Position numbers and translations under genes: made by a program. Shown here piece after piece: positions 26,758-35,898 of a DNA stretch of 64,000 nt; within the stretch, counting starts at the first letter, position 1, and each line of letters starts with the position of its first letter. Source of the stretch: Rhodospirillaceae bacterium (GTDB lineage Bacteria; Pseudomonadota; Alphaproteobacteria; Rhodospirillales; JABHCV01); assembly GCA_014382375.1 (NCBI GenBank), contig JACNJU010000086.1, positions 1 through 64,000 of the forward strand, in the 5' to 3' direction. The notes beneath the pieces were generated by a model. That model did no database searches and was not told where the DNA came from. It saw only the letters and a program-made list of their open reading frames with translations.

Positions 26758-27710
26758 TGACCAGAAAAGAAAAAACCAGACGTTATCAGGAATTGTTGAA
26801 CGTGACAGCGGCGGGTCGCAGGCCCCATCCGTCCATGATCGTCGCTTTGCCGCTTCCTGAAGGGGTCAAGGTCTCCTTTGAATTTTTCCCGCCGACCACC
26901 GAAAAGGCCGAAGCATCCCTGTGGTCGTGCATCGAAAGATTATCCCCGGTGAGGCCGTCATTTGTATCGGTGACCTACGGGGCAGGCGGGACGACCCGTG
27001 AGCGAACCCACGAAACGGTCGTTAAAATCGCCAGGAAAACCAATCTGGAAGCAGCAGCCCACTTAACGTGCGTCGGATCACATCGTCAGGAAATCGACGC
27101 CATCGCCAAACGTTATTGGCAAGCCGGCATTCGTCACATCGTTGCCTTGCGTGGCGACGCACCCGAAGGTGCGGGGTCTTATCAGGCAAATCCGGACGGT
27201 TACGCTTATGCTTCGGATCTGGTTTCGGGGCTGAAAAAAGTCGCTGATTTTGAAATCAGTGTCGCCGCCTACCCTGAAAGCCATCCGGAATCGAAGAGCC
27301 CGGAAGCCGATCTTAATAACCTGAAGCGGAAGGTAGATGCAGGGGCGACCCGCGCCATCACCCAGTATTTCTTCGAACCTGAAACCTACCTCAGGTTTCT
27401 TGAGCGGGCCCGCGCGGCTGGCATTCATGTGCCTATCGTTCCGGGTATTCTGCCGGTGACCAACATTGCCCAGGTGAAAAAATTCTCGAAACTCAGTGGC
27501 ACCACCGTCCCTGACTGGCTGACTGAATTGTTTGATGGACTGGATAATGATCCGGAAACACGCAAACTTATCGCCGCTTCGGTGGCCGCAGAACAATGCC
27601 GCATCCTGCATGCCAGCGGCGTCAACGATTTTCACTTTTACACTCTAAACCGCGCCGATCTGACGTATGCCATCTGTCATATTCTGGGCGTCAGGAAACA
27701 ATTGATATGA
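26754..27710 (+). CDS. metF: 5,10-Methylenetetrahydrofolate reductase
   Basis: MetF reduces 5,10-methylene-THF to 5-methyl-THF, the methyl donor for MetH. The 318-residue TIM-barrel flavoprotein shows [63 protein letters not shown] and [11 protein letters not shown]. The ATG at 26754 gives a 27-residue N-terminal extension before the core; the next ATG, at 26835, is an alternative. It is translationally coupled to both neighbours through ATGA overlaps. Confidence 0.95.
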   Translation: MMTRKEKTRRYQELLNVTAAGRRPHPSMIVALPLPEGVKVSFEFFPPTTEKAEASLWSCIERLSPVRPSFVSVTYGAGGTTRERTHETVVKIARKTNLEAAAHLTCVGSHRQEIDAIAKRYWQAGIRHIVALRGDAPEGAGSYQANPDGYAYASDLVSGLKKVADFEISVAAYPESHPESKSPEADLNNLKRKVDAGATRAITQYFFEPETYLRFLERARAAGIHVPIVPGILPVTNIAQVKKFSKLSGTTVPDWLTELFDGLDNDPETRKLIAASVAAEQCRILHASGVNDFHFYTLNRADLTYAICHILGVRKQLI

Positions 27711-30700
27711 ACCACCCGATTGAGAAATTACTGCGCCAACGCATTCTCGTCCTTGACGGGGCAATGGGAACGATGATCCAGGACAGAAAACTGGTTGAAG
27801 CTGACTACAGGGGCCAGTTGTTTGCAGATCATGGCCAGGATTTGAAGGGCAACAATGACCTGTTGAGTCTGACCATGCCTGACCTGATCAAGGAATTGCA
27901 CGGCGCCTTCCTTGATGCCGGATCAGACATCGTCGAAACCAACACCTTCAATGCGACGACGATTTCCCAAGGTGATTACGGGCTTGAGGATCGGGTCCGC
28001 GAAATGAACGTCGCTTCAGCCCGTCTTGCCCGCGAAGCTGCTGATGAGGCACAGGCAAAAACGCCGGACAGGCCGCGCTTCGTCGCGGGTGTCCTGGGGC
28101 CAACCAACCGAACCGCTTCCATATCGCCTGATGTCAATGATCCGGGTTATCGCAATATCCAGTTTGACGATCTGGTCGCAGCTTATACCGAGCAGATTGA
28201 TGGGTTGCTTGAAGGCGGGGCCGACCTTCTGTTGATCGAAACCGTGTTCGACACCTTGAACTGCAAGGCCGCCATTTATGCTGTGCTGAAGTATTTTGAT
28301 GAACACGACAACCAAGTCCCTGTGATGATATCGGGAACCATCACCGATGCTTCGGGGCGGACCTTGACCGGGCAAACCCCTGAAGCGTTCTGGAATTCGG
28401 TCGCCCATGTCAGGCCGATCAGCATTGGCTTCAATTGCGCCCTGGGGGCCAAGGATTTGCGTCCCCATGTACAGGCCGTTTCAAACGTTGCCCAGGTCGC
28501 CGTCAGCGTTCATCCCAACGCCGGTTTGCCAAATGAATTCGGCGACTATGACGATAGCCCGGAATATATGGCCGACATGCTCAAGGAATTTGCCTTAAGC
28601 GGGCTTGTCAATATTGTTGGTGGTTGTTGCGGCACTACCCCGGATCATATTCGCGCCATTGCTGGGGCGGTCGATGGTATCAAACCGCGGACCTATGCCA
28701 ATCCCGACGGCCATGCCCATCTGTCCGGGCTGGAACCCTTAAGCATTGATGACGTCACCGGTTTTATCAATGTTGGTGAGCGCACCAATGTTGCGGGTTC
28801 GGCCAAATTTGCCCGCCTGATCCGCGAAGGCGACTATGAAACCGCACTCGATATTGCCCGTGGCCAGGTTGAAAGCGGGGCCCAGATTATCGACGTCAAT
28901 GTCGACGACGCCATGCTTGATGCAGAAAAGGAAATGCACAGGTTCCTGAACCTGCTGGCCTCTGAACCCGATATCAGCCGGGTGCCGGTGATGATCGATT
29001 CGTCGAGATTTCCGGTTATCGTCGCCGGCCTTAAATGTGTTCAGGGCAAGGGGGTGGTAAATTCCATCAGCATGAAGGAAGGCGAGGACATTTTCGCCGA
29101 CCAGGCACGCGAGGTTTTGCGCTATGGTGCCGCTGTTATCGTCATGGCTTTTGACGAGCAGGGACAGGCTGACAGTTACGAGCGGATGATCGACATTTGC
29201 GGGCGCTCCTACAAAGTGCTGACCGAGCGGGTCGGTTTTCCGCCCCAGGATATTATCTTCGATCCCAACATTTTCCCCATTGCTACGGGCATCGACGAGC
29301 ATCGCAATTTCTCTGTCGATTACATTCGAGCCTGCGCCTGGATTAAAGAAAATCTACCCGGTGCCTCCATATCCGGCGGTGTCTCAAACATGTCCTTCTC
29401 GTTCAGGGGCAATAACCCGGTGCGCGAGGCCATGCACTCGGTGTTTCTCTATCACGCCATCAACGCCGGTATGACCATGGGCATCGTTAATGCCGGTCAG
29501 TTGGCGATTTACGCTGATATACCTGAAGAACTGCGGATGCGGGTTGAAGACGTGGTTCTCAACCGCCGCGACGACGCCACCGAACGACTGCTTGATGTTG
29601 CCGACGCAACAAAGGGCATCGCCGCCAAGGACATGGCTCCGGACTTAAGCTGGCGCGAAGCCCCCGTCGCGGGGCGGCTCGAACACGCCCTGGTCAAGGG
29701 GATCACGGAATACGTGGTCGAGGACACTGAAGAAGCCAGGCTCTCGGCCGGTCGCGCCATTGAGGTTATCGAAGGGCCATTGATGGATGGCATGAACGTG
29801 GTTGGCGACCTGTTTGGGTCGGGCCAGATGTTCCTGCCGCAAGTGGTTAAATCGGCGCGGGTGATGAAACAGGCGGTGGCCCACCTGTTGCCGTTTATCG
29901 AGTCCGAAAAACAAGCCTCCGGCGACAGCTCTTCGGCCAAGGGCAAGATTCTGATGGCGACGGTCAAGGGCGACGTTCATGACATCGGCAAGAACATCGT
30001 CGGCGTCGTCCTGCAATGCAACAACTTTAAGGTTATCGATCTGGGCGTCATGGTTCCTTACGCGAAAATTCTGGAAGTCGCCAAACAGGAAAACGTCGAT
30101 ATGATCGGTCTGTCCGGCCTGATTACACCGTCGCTCGATGAAATGTGCACGGTCGCCGCCGAAATGCAGCGCGAAGGCTTTGATCTGCCGCTCCTGATTG
30201 GCGGGGCGACGACCTCGCCCGTTCATACGGCGGTCAAGATCGCTCCCAACTACGAAGGCCCCATCGTCCATGTAAACGATGCCTCGCGCGCCGTTGGCGT
30301 TGCCACCAACTTGCTGTCTGAAAGCACCCGTGTCGATTATGTGGCCGGGGTTGCCGCCGAATACGAGGGTTTACGGGAACGTCATGCCAATCGCAACCGC
30401 AGCGGCCGCCAGCATACGCTGGAGGCGGCCAGGCAGGCCAGACACAGCATCGACTGGTCGAACGTCGCACCGCCCAAGCCGATGTTTTTAGGCACCAAGA
30501 CTTTTAAAAATTACGATTTGACACCGCTGGCCGAATGCATCGACTGGACGCCATTCTTCCGCACCTGGGAGATGAAGGGAAACTATCCGGCGATTCTGGA
30601 AGACGAGATCAGCGGCGAGGCGGCGCGTTCGCTGTTTCACGACGCCCTGGCCATGTTGGAGAAAATCATTGACGAGAAATGGCTCGATGCCGGCGCCGTC

Positions 30701-31393
30701 ATCGGCTTTTTCCCGGCCAATTCAGTCGGCCATGACGATGTGGAACTGTATAAAGACGACAGCCGCTCGGAAGTTGGCTCGAAACTGCATTTCCTGCGCC
30801 AGCAAATGCTTAAAAATTCTGATCGCGCCAATTTCTCGCTGGCAGATTTCATTGCTCCCAAGGAAACTAACGTCGCCGACTACATAGGTGGTTTCGCGGT
30901 GACGACGGGCCATGGAATGCGCGAACGGGTCGAGGCCTTCAAGGATGCGGGTGATGATTACAGCGCGATCATGCTCGAAGCCCTTGCCGACCGGTTGGCT
31001 GAAGCCTTCGCAGAGCATCTGCATCAGCGGGTGCGGCGCGAATTCTGGGCCTACGCGGTCCACGAAGACCTGGCCAATGAAGACCTGATCAAAGAAAAAT
31101 ATCAGGGCATCCGCCCGGCCCCGGGTTATCCTGCGTGCCCGGACCACACCGAAAAATCGACTCTTTTCAAACTTCTTGATGCCGAGTCGCAAACCGGCAT
31201 TTCGCTGACTGAAAGTTTTGCCATGTTACCGGCGGCATCGGTCTCGGGTTTCTATTTTTCACACCCGGAAGCACAATATTTCGGCATCGGCAAAATCTCA
31301 AAAGACCAGCTCGAAGACTACGCCGAGCGTAAGGGCGTCAGCCAACAGGAAGCCGAACGCTGGCTGGCTCCCAGCTTGGATTATGATCGCTAG
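27707..31393 (+). CDS. metH: Cobalamin-dependent methionine synthase
   Basis: The 1228-residue enzyme moves the methyl group of 5-methyl-THF to homocysteine via cob(I)alamin. Domains run in order: homocysteine/zinc ([10 protein letters not shown]; Cys307-Cys308 in GGCCGTT), pterin-binding ([23 protein letters not shown]), B12-binding with DVHDIG (lower cobalt ligand His758) and the C-terminal SAM reactivation domain ([17 protein letters not shown]). The length and residue positions match E. coli MetH closely. The start overlaps metF by 4 bases. The reading frame extends further upstream into metF but the ATG at 27707 gives the standard N-terminus. Confidence 0.97.
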   Translation: MNHPIEKLLRQRILVLDGAMGTMIQDRKLVEADYRGQLFADHGQDLKGNNDLLSLTMPDLIKELHGAFLDAGSDIVETNTFNATTISQGDYGLEDRVREMNVASARLAREAADEAQAKTPDRPRFVAGVLGPTNRTASISPDVNDPGYRNIQFDDLVAAYTEQIDGLLEGGADLLLIETVFDTLNCKAAIYAVLKYFDEHDNQVPVMISGTITDASGRTLTGQTPEAFWNSVAHVRPISIGFNCALGAKDLRPHVQAVSNVAQVAVSVHPNAGLPNEFGDYDDSPEYMADMLKEFALSGLVNIVGGCCGTTPDHIRAIAGAVDGIKPRTYANPDGHAHLSGLEPLSIDDVTGFINVGERTNVAGSAKFARLIREGDYETALDIARGQVESGAQIIDVNVDDAMLDAEKEMHRFLNLLASEPDISRVPVMIDSSRFPVIVAGLKCVQGKGVVNSISMKEGEDIFADQAREVLRYGAAVIVMAFDEQGQADSYERMIDICGRSYKVLTERVGFPPQDIIFDPNIFPIATGIDEHRNFSVDYIRACAWIKENLPGASISGGVSNMSFSFRGNNPVREAMHSVFLYHAINAGMTMGIVNAGQLAIYADIPEELRMRVEDVVLNRRDDATERLLDVADATKGIAAKDMAPDLSWREAPVAGRLEHALVKGITEYVVEDTEEARLSAGRAIEVIEGPLMDGMNVVGDLFGSGQMFLPQVVKSARVMKQAVAHLLPFIESEKQASGDSSSAKGKILMATVKGDVHDIGKNIVGVVLQCNNFKVIDLGVMVPYAKILEVAKQENVDMIGLSGLITPSLDEMCTVAAEMQREGFDLPLLIGGATTSPVHTAVKIAPNYEGPIVHVNDASRAVGVATNLLSESTRVDYVAGVAAEYEGLRERHANRNRSGRQHTLEAARQARHSIDWSNVAPPKPMFLGTKTFKNYDLTPLAECIDWTPFFRTWEMKGNYPAILEDEISGEAARSLFHDALAMLEKIIDEKWLDAGAVIGFFPANSVGHDDVELYKDDSRSEVGSKLHFLRQQMLKNSDRANFSLADFIAPKETNVADYIGGFAVTTGHGMRERVEAFKDAGDDYSAIMLEALADRLAEAFAEHLHQRVRREFWAYAVHEDLANEDLIKEKYQGIRPAPGYPACPDHTEKSTLFKLLDAESQTGISLTESFAMLPAASVSGFYFSHPEAQYFGIGKISKDQLEDYAERKGVSQQEAERWLAPSLDYDR

Positions 31394-31440
31394 AAGGGTA
31401 AACTGGAGCCCTTGAAGAAACCCTACCCATCGGGACACAG

Positions 31441-32208
31441 ATGAGCAAACTGCACCAAAAGCTTACCAGACTTTACAACGGGCGCTCGCGTCAAGCGGTG
31501 CATTTCCGTTATGGACTGCTTGCATTCGATATCGCCACCATCTGTTTTTTTATCGCCACCTCCATGGTCGAGATGACACCGCTTATCATCACCCTGGATT
31601 TTATTCTGGCGGCCATTTTGTCGGTGGATTTCGCGGTCCGCTTTTGGATTGAAAAAGACCGCCCCCGCTACATGATGCAGTTGATGACGTGGGTCGATTT
31701 GATCGTCATCTTCACCTTGATGGCACCGGTGCTGACGGGGAATTTCGCCTTCCTGCGGGTGATGCGGGCGCTCAGGCTGTTGCGTTCCTACCACGTTCTC
31801 AAAGATCTGCGCGGCGAGTTCAAATTCTTTGCCCACAATGAAGACATCATTCATTCCATCGTCAACCTGTTCGTCTTTATCTTTTTCATCACCGCCATCG
31901 TATATGTGCTTGAAGAACGCATTAACCCTGAAATTTCCACCTACATGGACGCCCTCTACTTCACTGTTGCCACCCTGACGACGACTGGCTTTGGCGACAT
32001 CACCCTGCATGATGACATGGGGCGGGGGCTTTCAGTGGTGATTATGGTGTTCGGGGTGGCCTTGTTCCTGCGCTTGGTGCAGACCATCTTTCAACCGGCC
32101 AAAGTGCGCTACAAATGCCCGACCTGTGGCCTGAAGCGCCACGACCCTGACGCCATCCACTGCAAGCACTGCGGTGAGAGCTTGAACATCGAGACAAAGG
32201 GTTCTTAA
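31441..32208 (+). CDS. Voltage-gated-type potassium channel with C-terminal zinc ribbon
   Basis: The 255-residue protein has six membrane segments. An S4-like helix, RVMRALRLLRSYHVLKDLR, carries the positive charges, and a pore loop holds the filter TTGFGD (residues 181-186). The soluble tail has CPTC (226, 229) and CKHC (241, 244), a four-cysteine zinc ribbon. Potassium selectivity is likely but the filter differs from classical TVGYGD. It follows metH by 47 bases and converges on an unknown gene with a TTAA overlap. Zinc or redox gating through the ribbon would be speculation. Confidence 0.85.
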   Translation: MSKLHQKLTRLYNGRSRQAVHFRYGLLAFDIATICFFIATSMVEMTPLIITLDFILAAILSVDFAVRFWIEKDRPRYMMQLMTWVDLIVIFTLMAPVLTGNFAFLRVMRALRLLRSYHVLKDLRGEFKFFAHNEDIIHSIVNLFVFIFFITAIVYVLEERINPEISTYMDALYFTVATLTTTGFGDITLHDDMGRGLSVVIMVFGVALFLRLVQTIFQPAKVRYKCPTCGLKRHDPDAIHCKHCGESLNIETKGS

Positions 32209-33041
32209 GCGTTACCGGCGAGCATGTTGTTGATGTCGTCCATGGACATCTGTGATGTCTTGAGCGCCGCCAGCAATTCGATTTCCGTTGCCGCCACGTC
32301 GCCCAGTTTCTGAATAATGGCGTCGCGGACAAAATCAGCAAGCCGTTTTTCCAGGCCCTCAAGGGTCAGAAGATTTGTCAGCAGCTCGCGGCGAATGGTC
32401 GCCGGGAAGCCGAGCAATTCTGAAACCACATAACCTTTGGCTTTCATGGGGATTTGCTCGTTTGCGAAAATACGGTCCAGGCAGAAGCTGTAAATGCCGA
32501 AATCGAGACGACCGGCCACCGCGTATGTGAAGTCCAGGAATTCGTCCCTGAAAAGCTGCGGGGTGATTTTGTGTTCGGTCAGGTGGCGGACAATTTCAAG
32601 GAAGGCGCGATAGCGAATCCGGGCCGGGCTTAACTTACCGCTCAGGGTTTCTTCGATCTCACGGATACGGGCCTCGCGGAAACCGGATTCCAGCAAAGAC
32701 TGGGCTGATTCCTTAACCGTTGAATTTAACGCCTGGGCTTCAATAAGCGTGAACAGTTCCTCGTAGCGTTCGCGTTCGTTGTTGTCTTTGGCCAGCGCCG
32801 CCTTGCCGAGCGGCAGCAGGGCCGCTTCGGCGACCAGTGGATCGTTTGAGAAAATAGAAGCGACGGCGGCGGCGGTCCGGTTGACCGCGCCTTCCTGGTT
32901 AAAATCGTCGGTAATGACAAAACGGCTCTCGTCAAAGACCGTCAGATAGCGTCCAAGTGAACTACAGGCGATGAAATGGTCAGCCAGATCGGGCTTCCTG
33001 GGCATCTTGATACCGGGCGCGTCGGGGTTTGCATAAGCCAT
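32205..33041 (-). CDS. Hypothetical helical protein (278 aa)
   Basis: I do not recognise this family. The 278-residue protein is predicted soluble and nearly all-helical, without a signal peptide or cysteine clusters. It resembles stacked helical-hairpin scaffolds (ASIFSNDPLVAEAALLPLGK, QSLLESGFREARIREIEETL, FVRDAIIQKLGDVAATEIEL). It converges on the K+ channel gene with a shared TTAA and lies upstream of neither fetB nor fetA (all minus strand, fetB ends 98 bases away on the other side). The codon pattern fits a genuine gene. Confidence 0.7.
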   Translation of the reverse strand: MAYANPDAPGIKMPRKPDLADHFIACSSLGRYLTVFDESRFVITDDFNQEGAVNRTAAAVASIFSNDPLVAEAALLPLGKAALAKDNNERERYEELFTLIEAQALNSTVKESAQSLLESGFREARIREIEETLSGKLSPARIRYRAFLEIVRHLTEHKITPQLFRDEFLDFTYAVAGRLDFGIYSFCLDRIFANEQIPMKAKGYVVSELLGFPATIRRELLTNLLTLEGLEKRLADFVRDAIIQKLGDVAATEIELLAALKTSQMSMDDINNMLAGNA

Positions 33042-33138
33042 GGCGGGACAGATCCTCTCCTCTGAACTGAAATCAGCATAGGCGATTCTACGACTGGCTG
33101 ACGACTCTATTTTGATTCAGTTTAGGAATAATGAATCA

Positions 33139-33930
33139 TCACGCCAAACGGTCCAGGCGCAGGCGGTGGCGACCGTCGGTTAGCCTGCGGGCCGCGAACA
33201 CCACCGCGGCCAGGGTGCCAAGGGCGGTTGAGCCGGCAATCAGGAACATGATCAGGATCTGGTACTTTACCGCTTCGGTCGGATCGACACCGGCCAGAAT
33301 TTGTCCTGTCATCATGCCGGGCAGTGAAATCAATCCGGCAGCCGACATGGCGTTGATAATGTGAATAAGCCCGGCGCGCACGGACTCCTGGACCAGTGGT
33401 TTGAATGCCCTGACCCGGTCATGACCCAGTGAAAGACGTGCCTCGATGATGGCGCGGCCCTCAACGGCAGAGCTCATCAATCTGTCCAGACCGATAGAAA
33501 CGCCGTTCATGGTGTTGCCCAGAATCATCCCCAAAATCGGTATGGCGAAGCGCGGGTCAAACCAGGGTTCCGGCCTGATCTGGGTGGTCAGGGCAAGCAC
33601 GGTGACGATGGAACAGGCAATCATCAGGCTTGATGTGCCAAGGCCATAAGTCCACCAGCCGGAAAATTTGCGCTTTTGGCGGGCCGCCGCCTCGCGCCCG
33701 GCAAGGGCAATCATGATTGCGGCCGCAACCCCGGTCCACAGCGGCGAGACCATTTGAAAGAGGAATTTTAAAACCAGGCCAATCAACATCAGTTGAATGA
33801 CCATTCGCAGGGCAGCGATACCGATCTGGCGTTCAATCTTTAAACGCAGGAATATGGACAGCAGGCCGCTCAACAGCAACAACAACGAGGCGATGACAAG
33901 GTCGGCGTAGCCAAGGGCGATGAAGGTCAT
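33139..33930 (-). CDS. fetB: FetB-type ABC permease (UPF0014)
   Basis: The 263-residue inner-membrane protein has about seven helices and UPF0014 signatures (FAIPILGMILGNTMNGVSIG, EARLSLGHDRVRAFKPLVQE, GLISLPGMMTGQILAGVDP, QILIMFLIAGSTALGT). In E. coli FetAB is linked to iron homeostasis and resistance to oxidative stress, probably as an exporter. It overlaps fetA by 4 bases. The pair gives this window a possible iron efflux system besides the FbpABC importer. Confidence 0.9.
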   Translation of the reverse strand: MTFIALGYADLVIASLLLLLSGLLSIFLRLKIERQIGIAALRMVIQLMLIGLVLKFLFQMVSPLWTGVAAAIMIALAGREAAARQKRKFSGWWTYGLGTSSLMIACSIVTVLALTTQIRPEPWFDPRFAIPILGMILGNTMNGVSIGLDRLMSSAVEGRAIIEARLSLGHDRVRAFKPLVQESVRAGLIHIINAMSAAGLISLPGMMTGQILAGVDPTEAVKYQILIMFLIAGSTALGTLAAVVFAARRLTDGRHRLRLDRLA

Positions 33931-34520
33931 GGGGTCGCCTCCAAAAGCCCAGCTTCAAGATGATAGCGTTTTGCCTTTAAGCGTTTGGCCTGCTCCGGGT
34001 CATGGGTGACGATGATAATGGACGTTCCCTCACCAAGCCGCCCGGTAAGAAGCTGCTCGACAAGTTCCCGATTGGCAGCGTCCAGCGCCGAGGTTGGTTC
34101 ATCAAGCAGTAAAACCCGGGGCTTGCCCATTAGGGAGCGGGCCAATCCCAGACGTTGTTTCTCGCCTGTGGACACTCTTGGGATCGACCAGTCAAGGGCA
34201 CTTTCTCCCAGTCCGACCTGTTCCAGCAGTTGGGTTGCGGCTCGCTTGTCTTCAAAATGATCGCCGACACGTTCCGCCCACCAACTGGTTTCCGAAGCGA
34301 CGTAAGCGACCTGGGCGCGCCAGCTTGGTGCGGACATTTTTAAGCGCTCTTCGCCGTCGAGCATGATTTCCCCATCATTGGGGTCGAGATCGGCAATGGC
34401 CCGTAGCAACAGCGACTTGCCGGCACCCGAGGGGCCGGTGATCGCCGCCACCTCGCCGCCAGCCAGTTTCAGGGCAATGGGGCCAATGCCGGTTCCGGTA
34501 AGATTGCGGATACTCAGCAT
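33927..34520 (-). CDS. fetA: FetA-type ABC ATPase
   Basis: This compact 197-residue ATPase has Walker A GPSGAGKSLLLRAIADLDP, Walker [14 protein letters not shown] and H-loop IIVTHDPEQAKRL. The signature is VSTGEKQRLGLARSL, where most ABC proteins have LSGGQ; the first half is unusual but the Gly and the following basic stretch are kept. It drives FetB and precedes it in the operon. A 418-residue unknown gene lies 9 bases upstream on the same strand. Confidence 0.88.
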   Translation of the reverse strand: MLSIRNLTGTGIGPIALKLAGGEVAAITGPSGAGKSLLLRAIADLDPNDGEIMLDGEERLKMSAPSWRAQVAYVASETSWWAERVGDHFEDKRAATQLLEQVGLGESALDWSIPRVSTGEKQRLGLARSLMGKPRVLLLDEPTSALDAANRELVEQLLTGRLGEGTSIIIVTHDPEQAKRLKAKRYHLEAGLLEATP

Positions 34521-34529
34521 GAATTTGCC

Positions 34530-35786
34530 CTATTTGTAGAATTGGGAAAGTTGTTTGTCGAAAAAATTGTTTTCAATCATACCCTTGACCTTTTCCGGCG
34601 TCGTCGCCTCCACTCCCATCTGCTGGATCTTTGCGACAATCGACTTTAGTGCGCTGATGGCCTCAGGCGTGGTCAGATGTTGTTCCATGAATTCGCGGCT
34701 GACGGTACTCCATAATCCTTCCATAATGTTGACCGTATAGGCGAAGGGAAGCTCTGCCAGGGCCTCGATCACATCGCCGTTAATATAACCGACAAAGAAC
34801 TTGATGCGTTCGATTTCCTCATCTTTCCAGTTTCCGGCCTGATCAATGACGGCAGCGTTGGACTTCATTAAAATTTTAAATTCGTCCCCCAGCAACTTTC
34901 GAACCTGCTCAATACGGGTGATGTAGGTTTTTTTCTTGCCCTTCACCTTGTCTTTGACGAGGGCTTCTTCAATGGGCCAGCGACCAAGGGCGCGGGCTAT
35001 TTCCGGGTCTTTGATTTCAAGCAGGCTTCGACCCAAGGCGATAATCTTGGCGCTATGCTCCAGGCCTTCGGCAACGGCACGGATAAAAGTTCCGTCCCAC
35101 TCAAGAATATCGGGAAAATTCTTGCCCAGGGTTTTGCGCAACGGGCGCAGGAAATTCGTTGGCTTGGCCTTTTTCAGGACCTTGAAAAATTCCTCGTCGC
35201 AATCGAACAGTTTTCCCATGTTGCCGCGCAGACCTTCCCTCAGTTCGGAAATGGTCAGCGGGTCAAAGGTCGCCATCAACTTTAACTTAAAAAGGACTGA
35301 GGGATCATTAAGGTCATAATTGCCAAGCATTTCGTGCAGTTTTTTTGGATCGTGCCCGGCTTCCTTAAGGATATTGCGAGCGGCGTCCTCTAGGAAATAA
35401 CGTCGGGCCTCAGCCAGGCTCATGCCGCAACTGCCGACCGGGGTCTTGGGGCCGGGTTTTGCAGCTTTTTTTGCGCCTTTGTTGACGAATTTCAGCAGTC
35501 CCTGATCGAGGGCAATGTCAAACAGATGCAGGGCAAGAACGGTGGATGATATATCGGCTTCGATATCGTTTATGGACATACCTGAAATATGACGGTTCTT
35601 GCTGTCACCAGAGCGCGGGAACATGTCATCAAGTTTATAAAGAAGGGGAAGTATTTTCTCATTGACCGTGCGACGCAGGCGAATGGCTTGCAGGGGAGGG
35701 ACTTTTTGCCATAGGGCGTCCGGAAATTCCCACAGCTTTCCGCCTGTGGAATCGATAATGACTGGACTGGGTCTCTCATTGGCCAT
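34530..35786 (-). CDS. Hypothetical protein (418 aa), possibly cotranscribed with fetAB
   Basis: I do not recognise this family. The protein is soluble, Lys-rich and helical, with no signal peptide or membrane segment. Notable stretches are GKLWEFPDALWQKVPPLQAI near the N-terminus, a basic Pro/Lys linker (KKAAKPGPKTPVGSCG) around residue 130 and NIMEGLWSTVSREFMEQHL near the end. I start it at 35786 (MANERPSP), preceded by GGGGAAAAAG. It ends 9 bases before fetA, so all three probably share an mRNA. It could be a partner of FetAB or only a passenger. Confidence 0.7.
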   Translation of the reverse strand: MANERPSPVIIDSTGGKLWEFPDALWQKVPPLQAIRLRRTVNEKILPLLYKLDDMFPRSGDSKNRHISGMSINDIEADISSTVLALHLFDIALDQGLLKFVNKGAKKAAKPGPKTPVGSCGMSLAEARRYFLEDAARNILKEAGHDPKKLHEMLGNYDLNDPSVLFKLKLMATFDPLTISELREGLRGNMGKLFDCDEEFFKVLKKAKPTNFLRPLRKTLGKNFPDILEWDGTFIRAVAEGLEHSAKIIALGRSLLEIKDPEIARALGRWPIEEALVKDKVKGKKKTYITRIEQVRKLLGDEFKILMKSNAAVIDQAGNWKDEEIERIKFFVGYINGDVIEALAELPFAYTVNIMEGLWSTVSREFMEQHLTTPEAISALKSIVAKIQQMGVEATTPEKVKGMIENNFFDKQLSQFYK

Positions 35787-35884
35787 AATCGCTTTTTCCC
35801 CGCAAATCCCCGTTTGCATTCTGACAGATTTTTTCTAAATGGAATAAATATTTCGTTTTTTAATGCCCTCACCTGTGGGCCGCT

Positions 35885-35890
35885 TATAAT
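35885..35890 (+). promoter_or_regulatory. Consensus -10 box just before dinG
   Basis: TATAAT ends 8 bases before the dinG ATG, with only a poor -35 (around 35861-35867). If used, transcription would begin at or within a base or two of the ATG, giving a leaderless mRNA. No Shine-Dalgarno-like sequence lies between. Confidence 0.4.
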
Positions 35891-35898
35891 CCGGCCCC

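Noticed and set aside
27596-27706. 37-codon upstream extension of metH
   Set aside because: It lies inside metF in another frame; the ATG at 27707 gives the standard MetH N-terminus and an ATGA coupling.
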